Shown here piece after piece: positions 9,376-17,134 of a DNA stretch of 64,000 nt. Numbering within the stretch: the stretch's first letter is position 1; the number at the start of each line of letters is the position of its first letter. The notes under the pieces are model-generated. The model made no database searches. It was not told the DNA's origin and saw nothing but the letters and a program-made list of their open reading frames with translations. The position numbers and the translations under genes were made by a program. The stretch comes from Catalinimonas niigatensis (GTDB lineage: Bacteria > Bacteroidota > Bacteroidia > Cytophagales > Cyclobacteriaceae): NCBI RefSeq assembly GCF_030506285.1, contig NZ_CP119422.1, positions 744,001 through 808,000 of the forward strand, given 5' to 3'.

Positions 9376-10755
9376 CTAAAGCCCGTACTTCTTCATTTTT
9401 CGGTAAAGCGTACTTCTGCCCATACCTAATTCTGACGCCGTCTGGCTTAGGTTTCCCTGGTGTTTGCGGATGGCCTCTGAGATGGTCTTTTTTTCTACCT
9501 CTTCCAGGTTATAGGAATTTCGGATATTTGATGTTGGTTGATGTTTCTTTGAAATTAAAAAATCATCGGCTTCCAGGCGATTGGAATTACTCATGATGAC
9601 TGCCCGCTCTACGGCGTGTTGCAGTTCCCGCACATTCCCCGGCCAGGCATATTGCTGTAGTTGCCTGATGATATGCTCACTGATTTCCAGTTTTCCTTTC
9701 TGGTACTTCTTACCAAACTGCTGTAGGTAGTAATACAAAAGTACAGGAATGTCTTCTACTCTTTCGCGCAGGGCAGGAAGTTGAATTTCTACGGTATTGA
9801 TACGATACAGTAAATCCTGACGAAATGTAGGTTTATCTTGATCAGCCATGTCATATAGCGGCATATTGGTAGCACAGATCAGCCTTACATCCATCTGAAT
9901 AGGCTTATTGGTTCCAACCCTCACGATCTGCTTGCTTTGAAGAGCCGTCAGCAGTTTGGCCTGCAAGGGCAAAGACAGGTTACCAATCTCATCCAGAAAG
10001 AGCGTGCCGTTAGAAGCAATCTCAAACCTTCCGGCTCTGTCCTCTACTGCCCCTGTAAATGCCCCTTTGGCATGACCAAATAATTCCGACTCAAAAAGTG
10101 TCTCGGTTACTGCTCCTAAATCTACCTTGATAAAAGGCTGGGTTGACCTTTGGGAGGCTCGGTGAATGGCCCGTGCTACCAGTTCCTTACCGGTTCCGTT
10201 CTCGCCCAGTATCAGCACATTGGCATCGGTAGCCGAAACTTTCATGATGGTATCAAAGACGCTTTCCATCGCAGCCGATTCACTCACAATCTCACTAAAC
10301 GGACTTTCCAGGTCCTGGCTCAGCGCCTGTTCTCTGTTTTTCAGTTGGCTGACTTCCTGCTGAGAGCGGTGTCTTTCGTAATGTGAGATGATCGTGGCCA
10401 CAAGTCTTTCTTTTTCCCAAGGCTTGGTCAGAAAATCCACGGCTCCTTCTTTCATGGCATTGACCGCCAGATCTATATCTCCATAAGCGGTAGTCACTAC
10501 AATCTGTGCCTCCTCATCTGCCTTCAGCATTTCTTTGATCCAGAATAAGCCCTCCTGTCCACTGGTTTTTCCCTGGGCAAAATTCATATCCAGGAGTATG
10601 ACATCAAAATGTTCTTTCTCCAGCAGGGGCATCACTTGGGAGGGATGACTTGCTGTTCTGATCTGGGTAAAAATCTGTTTTAGAATCATTTTGGCGGTGT
10701 ATAAGACTGCCTGATCATCGTCTATAATGAGAATTTTACCCTCTTTTTTGTCCAT
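9376..10755 (-). CDS. Sigma54-dependent response regulator (NtrC family)
   Basis: Activates RNA polymerase carrying sigma54 from upstream enhancer sites. The ATG at 10755 ([14 protein letters not shown]) is preferred to a TTG eight codons earlier because it starts at the receiver's first strand. The receiver has DDD and phospho-acceptor Asp56 (VILLDMNF). The AAA+ domain has [14 protein letters not shown] (sigma54 contact) and FLDEIGNL. A Fis-type helix-turn-helix ends the protein ([20 protein letters not shown]). At 459 residues it is full length. It lies 42 bp after the anti-sigma-like gene and 94 bp before its kinase. A sigma54 promoter precedes the FtsX array 6 kb away, its most likely target here. 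Confidence 0.95.
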   Translation of the reverse strand: MDKKEGKILIIDDDQAVLYTAKMILKQIFTQIRTASHPSQVMPLLEKEHFDVILLDMNFAQGKTSGQEGLFWIKEMLKADEEAQIVVTTAYGDIDLAVNAMKEGAVDFLTKPWEKERLVATIISHYERHRSQQEVSQLKNREQALSQDLESPFSEIVSESAAMESVFDTIMKVSATDANVLILGENGTGKELVARAIHRASQRSTQPFIKVDLGAVTETLFESELFGHAKGAFTGAVEDRAGRFEIASNGTLFLDEIGNLSLPLQAKLLTALQSKQIVRVGTNKPIQMDVRLICATNMPLYDMADQDKPTFRQDLLYRINTVEIQLPALRERVEDIPVLLYYYLQQFGKKYQKGKLEISEHIIRQLQQYAWPGNVRELQHAVERAVIMSNSNRLEADDFLISKKHQPTSNIRNSYNLEEVEKKTISEAIRKHQGNLSQTASELGMGRSTLYRKMKKYGL

Positions 10756-10797
10756 GCCTGAAGGTAGAACTTGTTTCAATATGATACAACGAACTCC

Positions 10798-12183
10798 CTA
10801 CTTTTTGAATCTTACCCTCAGCTTCACTTCCTGTCCGATGGCTTGTTCGTTTCGGGTAGCGGCTTTCCAGGCGGGGCCTTCCTGTATCAGCCGTATGGCT
10901 TCCTGGTCCAGCCATGTACCAGCACTTTTTTCTATGGTAAAATCGGTCAGCTTGCCGTTAGGCTGCACAAAGAAGGAAAGTTTTACCACAGCTTTATCCT
11001 CATCCTTCCAGTCTTCAGGGAATCTTTGATTTTCGCTCAGGTACTGCTTGAATGCCCGCATACCCTCCTGAGGCTGTGCGGAAACAGTCGTATTTGCAAT
11101 CTCATTTTCTCCCACTGTACTCACACTTCCCGTTACATCGCGACGCTCCTGAACGCCATAACCTACCACCACTACTTCACTCAACATCTGTATATCCTGG
11201 TTTAAAGCGATCAGCATGGTATCTTCCTGACTTATCGTAGCTTCTGAGTTTTCATAACCGATAGAACTAATGAGCAGTTCTTTATGCTTTTCCGCTAAGG
11301 ATATACTGAAATTCCCGGCTACATCGGTGATAGCTCCTATTGCTGTTCCTTTCACCAGCACATTGGCCCCTGGTACCGCTTCCCCGCTTTCCTGATCTAT
11401 GACTTTTCCGCTGATCGTGTAGCCTTCTGTGTCAGGGGCCATCGCAAAGGGAGCAGTCGCTGCTTTGGAACGTGCACTATAAGCATCTGTCGGTAACTTT
11501 TGCTCTTCTGCTTTAGTAGCCTTCCGCTTGGCCAGCGTAAAGTTCTCATCAAAGCTTTCTTCCTCTACTTCTGATACAATCTGCGGTGCTTCATCTGCCT
11601 GAGCAGTGCTCCCCGCTGAGCTTTCCGTTATGCTTTCGGGTGCAGACTCATTTAACATCGCTGATGGAGACGCTATTTTTCTTGATGGTAATTGTACCAT
11701 CGCCAGTGACTGAGGAGACTGATCTTCATCCGGAGAGGGAGTATCTGCCAGATCCTGGGGAGGAAGTGCGCTGATGGGAGATAGTCCATTTGATACTTCA
11801 GCTGATTCTTCTGGCACTGAGGATGCAGAATTTGATTCCTTGCTGGTCAAAGCGGATATATCTGATGGCTGCACATAGGTATAGACTGCATAAAAAACGC
11901 CGATCAGGAGTACCAAAGAAGCTGCTACCGGAAGCCAGTACACGCTAAGGCTCTTTGTAGACCTGGTTCTCTGCTGGATACGGCCACGAAGTTCATCCAC
12001 ATCTTTGGCAAAAGCATTTCCATCCTTTACTTCAGCCATACCTTCCAAAGCATCGGCGATAAAAGGGTCCTGAGTCTGTAATGCATTTAAGCGTGCTTCT
12101 TCCTCAGCCGACAATGTGCCGTCCCGAAACTTCTTCATCAGTTCCATACTCAATCGGTCGCTATCGTGGTGTAGCTTACTCAT
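10798..12183 (-). CDS. Anti-sigma-like membrane protein with SusC-type module and TonB C-terminal domain
   Basis: A 461-residue mosaic. Residues 1-80 form a short acidic/helical zinc-less anti-sigma-like segment (MELMKKFRDGTLSAEEEARL). One membrane helix follows (YWLPVAASLVLLIGVFYAVY). A low-complexity Ser/Glu linker reaches to about residue 240. Next is a CarboxypepD-regulatory domain (ISGKVIDQESGEAVPGANVL), then SEVVVVGYGVQERRDVTGSV, the motif that opens the plug of SusC receptors, and last a TonB C-terminal domain (AVVKLSFFVQPNGKLTDF). The start overlaps the ECF sigma stop by 8 bp, so translation is coupled. An inner-membrane regulator reaching across the periplasm is the natural reading; the anti-sigma activity itself is inferred from position and topology. 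Confidence 0.8.
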   Translation of the reverse strand: MSKLHHDSDRLSMELMKKFRDGTLSAEEEARLNALQTQDPFIADALEGMAEVKDGNAFAKDVDELRGRIQQRTRSTKSLSVYWLPVAASLVLLIGVFYAVYTYVQPSDISALTSKESNSASSVPEESAEVSNGLSPISALPPQDLADTPSPDEDQSPQSLAMVQLPSRKIASPSAMLNESAPESITESSAGSTAQADEAPQIVSEVEEESFDENFTLAKRKATKAEEQKLPTDAYSARSKAATAPFAMAPDTEGYTISGKVIDQESGEAVPGANVLVKGTAIGAITDVAGNFSISLAEKHKELLISSIGYENSEATISQEDTMLIALNQDIQMLSEVVVVGYGVQERRDVTGSVSTVGENEIANTTVSAQPQEGMRAFKQYLSENQRFPEDWKDEDKAVVKLSFFVQPNGKLTDFTIEKSAGTWLDQEAIRLIQEGPAWKAATRNEQAIGQEVKLRVRFKK

Positions 12184-12769
12184 GGTTTTTCTCTACATAA
12201 ATTTTCAGATTGCGTTTGCCATTCTGCAGGTAACTCTTCACTTTCTTGAGTTCGTAGCCCGTCATCTCGGCTACTTCCTGATAGGATTTCTGTTCCAGGT
12301 AAAACAGGCGGATACATTGCTGTTGTTCCGCTGGCAAAGTAGGTAAGCCTTTTTCAATCAACGGCCAGTAGTCTGCCGACAGTTCTGCTCTCCCCTCCTC
12401 TTCCTGCAAAGCTAGCCCATTTAGTGTCGCATGACCATTTTCATGAGGATGATCAAGACTCATTTGTATATGCATCTGCTGAGTCCTCAACTGCATCAGG
12501 CAGTGATTCTTCACAACGGTATACAACCAGCCTTTAAATTCTTTTACCTCGGTCTTCATTAAACTTACCACCAGCTTCTCAAATATCTGCATCACTGCAT
12601 CCTTGCTGGCCTCTTCATCCTTCAGGTATTTCAGACATACGCCATACACCAGATGGGTGTAGCGATCGTATAAATCGCCCAGGAACACCAAATCACCCGT
12701 GCTTGCATACTTTCGCAGCAAACTAGCGTCATCGGGAGCCACACGTGAAGTAAGTCTTTTAAAAAACAT
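12176..12769 (-). CDS. ECF-type RNA polymerase sigma factor
   Basis: A 197-residue sigma70-family extracytoplasmic-function factor. Region 2 is at about 25-90 (YDRYTHLVYGVCLKYLKDEEASKDAVMQIF is split by a variable loop) and region 4 at about 135-190 (LPAEQQQCIRLFYLEQKSYQEVAEMTG). It is the first gene of a leftward run with the anti-sigma-like gene (8-bp overlap), the sigma54 activator and the kinase. Upstream lies TTTATGGAA-N14-GCATCTTA, repeated in front of the divergent vWA gene, which fits an autoregulated ECF factor. Confidence 0.93.
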   Translation of the reverse strand: MFFKRLTSRVAPDDASLLRKYASTGDLVFLGDLYDRYTHLVYGVCLKYLKDEEASKDAVMQIFEKLVVSLMKTEVKEFKGWLYTVVKNHCLMQLRTQQMHIQMSLDHPHENGHATLNGLALQEEEGRAELSADYWPLIEKGLPTLPAEQQQCIRLFYLEQKSYQEVAEMTGYELKKVKSYLQNGKRNLKIYVEKNHE

Positions 12770-12799
12770 GCTGGGTTAATATCCGCTGAGTATCACAAC

Positions 12800-12830
12800 T
12801 AAGATGCTACAACTTCCCATTTTCCATAAA
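12800..12830 (-). promoter_or_regulatory. Candidate ECF-sigma promoter of the sigma/anti-sigma operon
   Basis: On the minus strand TTTATGGAA (12830-12822), 14 bases, then GCATCTTA (12807-12800). This contains GGAA-N17-TCTTA, the spacing of classical ECF promoters (GGAAC -35, TC-type -10). It ends 30 bp before the sigma factor ATG. The same two blocks with the same 14-base gap stand before the divergent vWA gene. Confidence 0.75.
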
Positions 12831-12860
12831 GCGGACGAAAAAAATATTTTTTCCTGATGA

Positions 12861-12891
12861 TTTATGGAATCTCCCCTGCCCCGGCATCTTA
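12861..12891 (+). promoter_or_regulatory. Candidate ECF-sigma promoter of the vWA gene
   Basis: TTTATGGAA (12861-12869), 14 bases, GCATCTTA (12884-12891), ending 19 bp before the ATG at 12911. Seventeen positions match the opposite promoter while the 14-bp spacers differ (TCTCCCC.. versus AATGGGA..), as expected for two sites read by one sigma factor rather than a simple duplication. Confidence 0.75.
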
Positions 12892-12910
12892 CTATAAAAC
12901 CATTTATCTT

Positions 12911-14764
12911 ATGAAAAAGTATATATTTATATTCGCGGCTCTGATTCTGATGGCTTTTGTCAATCCCCTTAGCCATTCATTGACGGTGAGCGGAAAGGTT
13001 ACTTCTGCTGAAGACGGCAGTCCGCTGCCGGGCGTCAATGTCCTGATCAAAGGCACCCCAAAAGGAACCATCACTGATGTATCGGGAAAGTATCAACTGG
13101 AAGTGAGTACCGGCAAGGAAACCCTGGTGTTTAGTACCGTCGGCTTTGTCAGCCAGGAAGTGAAAGTAAAACAACAGCATGAAATCAATATCGTCATGCA
13201 GACTGATGTACAAAGCTTGTCTGAGATAGTCGTTGTAGGTTATGGTACACAGAAAAGGTCTGCTATGACTGGCAGTGTGATGATGACTGAGACTGAATAT
13301 GCGCCCTCTTTTTATGCACCTCAGGACGAAGCTTTGCCGCAGCACAATACCGAAAACTATGCGACCATCCATGAAAATGGTTTTCTGGAAGTAAAAAACA
13401 ATGCGCTATCTACCTTTTCTATTGATGTGGATGCCGCTTCTTACAGCAATATCCGTCGCTTCATTGATCAGGGACAAATGCCTCCCAAAGATGCGGTGCG
13501 CATTGAAGAGATGGTCAATTATTTCACTTACGACTATGCACAACCCAGCGATGATACGCCTTTTGCGATAGCGACTGAACTCTCTACCTGCCCCTGGAAT
13601 GAGGAGCATCAGCTGGTACATATTGGCTTGCAGGGCAAAGAGAATCCTACCGAAGACCTGCCTCCTTCCAATCTGATATTCCTGATAGATGTATCCGGTT
13701 CTATGGATGCGCCCAATAAACTGCCGCTGCTAAAAAGTGCTTTCCGTATGCTGGTCAACCAGATGCGTCCCGAAGACAGGGTAGCCATCGTGGTGTATGC
13801 CGGTGCTGCCGGGATGGTGCTGCCTTCTACCCCTGCCAGTGAGAAAGAGAAGATCATGCAGGCTTTGGAGGAGTTGCAGGCAGGCGGCTCTACTGCCGGA
13901 GGCGCTGGCATCAATCTGGCCTACAAAATTGCCAAGGAACACTTTCAGGAGGAAGGCAACAACCGGGTCATCCTGGCTACCGACGGTGATTTTAATATAG
14001 GAGAATCCAGCGATGCCGGGATGGAAAGACTCATTGAAGAGAAACGGGAAGATGGCGTATTTCTGACCGTACTGGGCTTTGGGATGGGCAACTATAAGGA
14101 CTCCAAAATGGAAATCCTGGCGGATAAAGGCAATGGCAACTATGCCTACATTGACAATATACAGGAAGCCAAGAAGGTGCTGGTCAGTGAATTTGGTGGA
14201 ACACTTTTCACCATCGCGAAGGATGTGAAGCTACAAGTGGAATTTAATCCTACCAAAGTAAAAGCTTACCGCCTCATTGGCTACGAAAACCGTGCGCTTA
14301 AGAATGAAGACTTCAACAATGACAAGAAAGATGCCGGTGAACTGGGTTCCGGCCATACCGTGACCGCCATGTATGAGATCATTCCTGCCGATAGTGAAGA
14401 AGCAGTATCTTCCATAGATGCCTTGAAATACCAGGAGCAGAAAGTAAAATCTACTGCCCGACAATCGGATGAGCTGCTGACTTTGAAGCTGCGCTACAAA
14501 AGTCCGAAGGGCAGCAAAAGCCAGCTGACAGAACAGTCCTTGCTAAATCGTGCGGTACGCTTAGACAAAACCAGCAATAACTTTCGTTTTGCTGCGGCGG
14601 TCGCCGGATTTGGGATGCTGCTGCGGGATTCAGAACACAAAGGAGACCTGACTTACGATGCAGTTGCCACGCTGGCACGGGATGCCAGAGGGGAAGACAA
14701 GGAAGGCTATCGCCAGGAGTTTATCCGCATGGTAGAGTCCTGTAACCTGATGGCAAGTAAGTAA
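12911..14764 (+). CDS. von Willebrand factor A protein with CarboxypepD-regulatory domain (YfbK-like)
   Basis: A 617-residue exported protein. The ATG at 12911 starts a signal peptide (MKKYIFIFAALILMAFVN). A CarboxypepD-regulatory domain follows (VSGKVTSAEDGSPLPGVNVL), then SLSEIVVVGYGTQKRSAMTGSV, the SusC plug-opening motif, although no TonB barrel follows. A conserved vWA-associated N-terminal domain (about 120-235) leads to the vWA domain with its metal site DVSGS near residue 258 and TDGDFNIG, and the C-terminus is the DUF3520-like tail of the YfbK family. The same CarboxypepD/plug module occurs in the divergent anti-sigma-like protein. A shared promoter element ties the gene to the ECF sigma factor. 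Its role is unknown; protein-protein contact at the envelope is likely. Confidence 0.88.
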   Translation: MKKYIFIFAALILMAFVNPLSHSLTVSGKVTSAEDGSPLPGVNVLIKGTPKGTITDVSGKYQLEVSTGKETLVFSTVGFVSQEVKVKQQHEINIVMQTDVQSLSEIVVVGYGTQKRSAMTGSVMMTETEYAPSFYAPQDEALPQHNTENYATIHENGFLEVKNNALSTFSIDVDAASYSNIRRFIDQGQMPPKDAVRIEEMVNYFTYDYAQPSDDTPFAIATELSTCPWNEEHQLVHIGLQGKENPTEDLPPSNLIFLIDVSGSMDAPNKLPLLKSAFRMLVNQMRPEDRVAIVVYAGAAGMVLPSTPASEKEKIMQALEELQAGGSTAGGAGINLAYKIAKEHFQEEGNNRVILATDGDFNIGESSDAGMERLIEEKREDGVFLTVLGFGMGNYKDSKMEILADKGNGNYAYIDNIQEAKKVLVSEFGGTLFTIAKDVKLQVEFNPTKVKAYRLIGYENRALKNEDFNNDKKDAGELGSGHTVTAMYEIIPADSEEAVSSIDALKYQEQKVKSTARQSDELLTLKLRYKSPKGSKSQLTEQSLLNRAVRLDKTSNNFRFAAAVAGFGMLLRDSEHKGDLTYDAVATLARDARGEDKEGYRQEFIRMVESCNLMASK

Positions 14765-14779
14765 GGCTCCCTTCTTATA

Positions 14780-14820
14780 TATATCTGCCAACCCTGATTT
14801 GTTCAAGGTTGGCAGATATA
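14780..14820 (+). terminator. Terminator after the vWA gene
   Basis: A perfect 14-bp stem (TATATCTGCCAACC / GGTTGGCAGATATA) with a 13-base loop starts 15 bp after the vWA stop; a pyrimidine-rich tail (CTCATTTCTTCTTTT) follows. Confidence 0.8.
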
Positions 14821-14879
14821 CTCATTTCTTCTTTTCCAAAAAGTATATATGAAATCCTGTCTCACTGCGTTTCAATAGA

Positions 14880-16453
14880 ATGATGCATCACAGGATGATA
14901 AACATTTGCTGCCTGGCAGGACTTTCCTTGCTCGGATTAGGCTGTAGTTCTCAGATCAAAAATGAGCTAACGATTAGGAAAGCCTCAGATGCTTATCCTA
15001 ACGGACAAAAGAAGTTTGATGGCAAATTCTTGGAGTGCGTCAGAAATGATACCTATGTTCCGGAACTGCTCATCTTTGAAAAGAAAAAGTTTGGCAAATG
15101 GACAGCTTACAACGAAGACGGAAGCATCCTGGAGACCAGAGAATATACTTCAAATGTAGAGGACTGTCAGACAGCCATTTTAAAACAGGGAGCCTGGAAG
15201 TACTTCAATCATGAAGGTATCCTTTATCTAACGGAACATTACCGGAATGATACCCTTATGCAGGCTGAGTGGGAGATGTACGAAGGCAATAGCCCCATAG
15301 GAACAGTCTTCAAAAGCGATATTCATGTAGACTCCATGGTTTATCTTCATGACAAGCACACCGGATCTCTGCTGAACAATGCTTCCTTTGATCAGTATTT
15401 TTTCAAGCCCATTCTTATTGTCAATGATGGGCAGGATCAGATTCAATCCTTGATTCCCTTCTGGTACTCACCCGATGGTGCTACCCCTGATTATTACCAT
15501 CCGTACCGTTCTGTTGAGGATGTACCTCAGCATTTTCGTCAGGACAGTTCATTCCATGCGTTGAATGGTCAGGTTGGACTGGTCTTATTTCTGGATGTCC
15601 TGAAAGAAAAGTATCAATCTTCCAATGTAACTACCAATACGGACGTAGACTATACAGAAGCCATACAAAGCAGGCTTAATCAGCCCTTGGAAGAGGGACA
15701 ACATTATTGCTTTCACGTTGACATTCGCCTGTCCGAACATGCAGGCTGCTCCATCAATCAATTTGGAGCACTCCTTACGCAAGAAGCCGTATCATTTGAT
15801 AGAGCTTCCACTTTGAGTACCAAAAGTATTTCTTTTGAAAGGCCTTTACGGAACACCGACCATTGGGAAACCTTATGTTCAACCTATACGGCCCGGGGTG
15901 GAGAAATGTACCTGACATTGGGAAGGCTTACTGATGTATCAGACACTAAAGTCATTCGTCGTGAGCCAAAGTCAAATAGTAGCCTGGATGTCAACAGAGC
16001 GGCCTACTATTTAATTGATCATGTAGAACTTTACCCTATTAGCTTAGTGATTGTCATTGTAATGAGCCTGCCATAAGGGAAGAAAATGCTCAGGATAGTT
16101 TATGGACAAAAATAGCGGAAGGGGATACATTGGTACTTCGTGATCTTCATTTTAGCTTTGACAGTGATGCGTTGGAAACTGCTTACTCGGATGATCTCTC
16201 CAAACTGTCACACTTCTTGACAGTCCATCCAGAGCAAAACATAAGCATTCAGGGACACAGTTCTGATGAAGGTACGGATGCCTATAACCTTGACCTGTCA
16301 TACAAAAGAGCGCAGGCAGTAGGAGAATGGCTTGTTGGAGAAGGTATTACCCCTGAGAGATTGCGATTTGAAGCCTATGGTAGCAGCAGGCCTATTTCTG
16401 AGCTAAGTCAGAAAGCCAACCGACGGGTTGAAGTTATTCTGCTCAAGGAATGA
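14880..16453 (+). pseudogene. OmpA-family lipoprotein, split by a frameshift
   Basis: Two frames make one gene. Frame one (14880-16076, 398 codons) has a lipoprotein signal with lipobox LGLGC, MORN-like strands (AYPNGQKKFDGKF, GKWTAYNEDGSI, GAWKYFNHEG) and a middle domain ending DHVELYPI. It then closes with LVIVIVMSLP, unlike any domain end. The downstream frame (-1 relative) reads LSDCHCNEPAIREENAQDSLW from 16043, continuing into a complete OmpA domain (FSFDSD ... GHSSDEGTDAYNLDLSYKRA) to 16453. An in-frame TAG at 16040-16042 in the second frame puts the shift between 16043 and 16073. No slippery heptamer is visible, so a one-base insertion or sequencing error is likelier than programmed frameshifting. 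The OmpA part has no ATG (only TTG at 16130). Confidence 0.75.
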
Positions 16454-16562
16454 GTTGGTGATCGCATAGAATGAGGAGTCCTCTGGTATAGGTTCATCTC
16501 AGATCATCTCTCTGGCCTTACATCCTGATATATCGTAAGCAAGGGCCAAACCCCAGGGAAAT

Positions 16563-16800
16563 TACGTAAAGACACGCTTTGCTTACGTAGAAATCCACGG
16601 ACGTAGCCTTGTTACTACCTTACTTCTTCATGCCCTCGGGTGACGTCGCCTCTAAACCTTACGGCTGTTACGTAATTCCTGCGGAGGCCGCCCTTACCCT
16701 ACGCTGTTTATACGTAGAATTCGGTGGACGGCGTGCTTGAACAGTGTCGTTTTGCCATCCAATCTTCTGTGGCAATGCTAACATCTCGTAAATTTACGTA
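16563..16800. repeat. Cluster of five TACGTA palindromes in a GC-richer gene-less gap
   Basis: The gap 16454-17134 holds no convincing gene. Its first half carries TACGTA at 16563, 16584, 16669, 16711 and 16795, five copies in 238 bp where chance predicts far less than one. Two of them start a longer diverged repeat (TACGTAGAAATCC.. at 16584 and TACGTAGAATTCGG.. at 16711, both running into GGACG). The base composition looks unlike the neighbouring genes. A decayed mobile or structured element is possible. Confidence 0.6.
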
Positions 16801-16909
16801 CCTCCCCTTCGGGCGTGAAGGTCAGATCTGAACTCCGCTCCTCTCCTCCGCCTGCTTGCATGCTCATACAGGACCGTTTTTGCTCCACATTCGCTGAGCA
16901 ATGCTAGCA
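16748..16909. repeat. Diverged direct repeat with covarying hairpin arms
   Basis: Two related 35-36 bp copies lie at 16748-16783 and 16875-16909 (CGTTTT...GCAATGCTARCA). Each folds into a six-pair hairpin. In copy one the arms are TTGCCA (16752-16757) and TGGCAA (16770-16775); in copy two TTGCTC (16880-16885) and GAGCAA (16896-16901). Two base pairs differ between the copies and are compensated in both arms, so the fold rather than the sequence seems to have been kept. Confidence 0.55.
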
Positions 16910-16931
16910 ATCCCTCTTTCTTTCTATTCCC

Positions 16932-16947
16932 GCTTAGCTACCTAAGC
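16932..16947. promoter_or_regulatory. Candidate enhancer dyad for the sigma54 activator
   Basis: GCTTAG-CTAC-CTAAGC is a perfect 6-bp inverted repeat. Its centre is about 115 bp upstream of the sigma54 -12 box at 17054, the usual distance for an NtrC-type upstream activating site. Binding by the regulator encoded at 9376-10755 is inferred. Confidence 0.4.
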
Positions 16948-17042
16948 TATCAATTGTTGCACTGTCCTATTCTGAAGCAGCGGATGTGCCATAATGAAAC
17001 AGCTTTCCTTTCAGAAACCCCTTAAAACCGCTTAAAAGCCAC

Positions 17043-17059
17043 TGGCATAGCCCTTGCAT
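17043..17059 (+). promoter_or_regulatory. Sigma54 (-24/-12) promoter of the FtsX array
   Basis: TGGCAT-AGCCC-TTGCAT matches the sigma54 consensus TGGCAC-N5-TTGCW with one mismatch, and the invariant GG and GC are exactly 10 bases apart. It lies 76 bp before the first permease ATG. A 13-bp palindrome (GTGTAGACTACAC, 17119-17131) and an ATCATCC-N7-GGATGAT inverted repeat (17077-17097) lie between promoter and start. Confidence 0.75.
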
Positions 17060-17134
17060 TTCATGGGTCAGCATGTATCATCCGTATGATGGATGATCCT
17101 GACGCATCATTTTATATAGTGTAGACTACACATT

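Noticed and set aside
16563-16660. A short coding-like stretch beginning at the first TACGTA (YVKTRFAYVEIHGRSLV...)
   Set aside because: It is under 30 codons, lacks a start codon and ends in stops, and it has no known domain. Kept only as part of the repeat finding.
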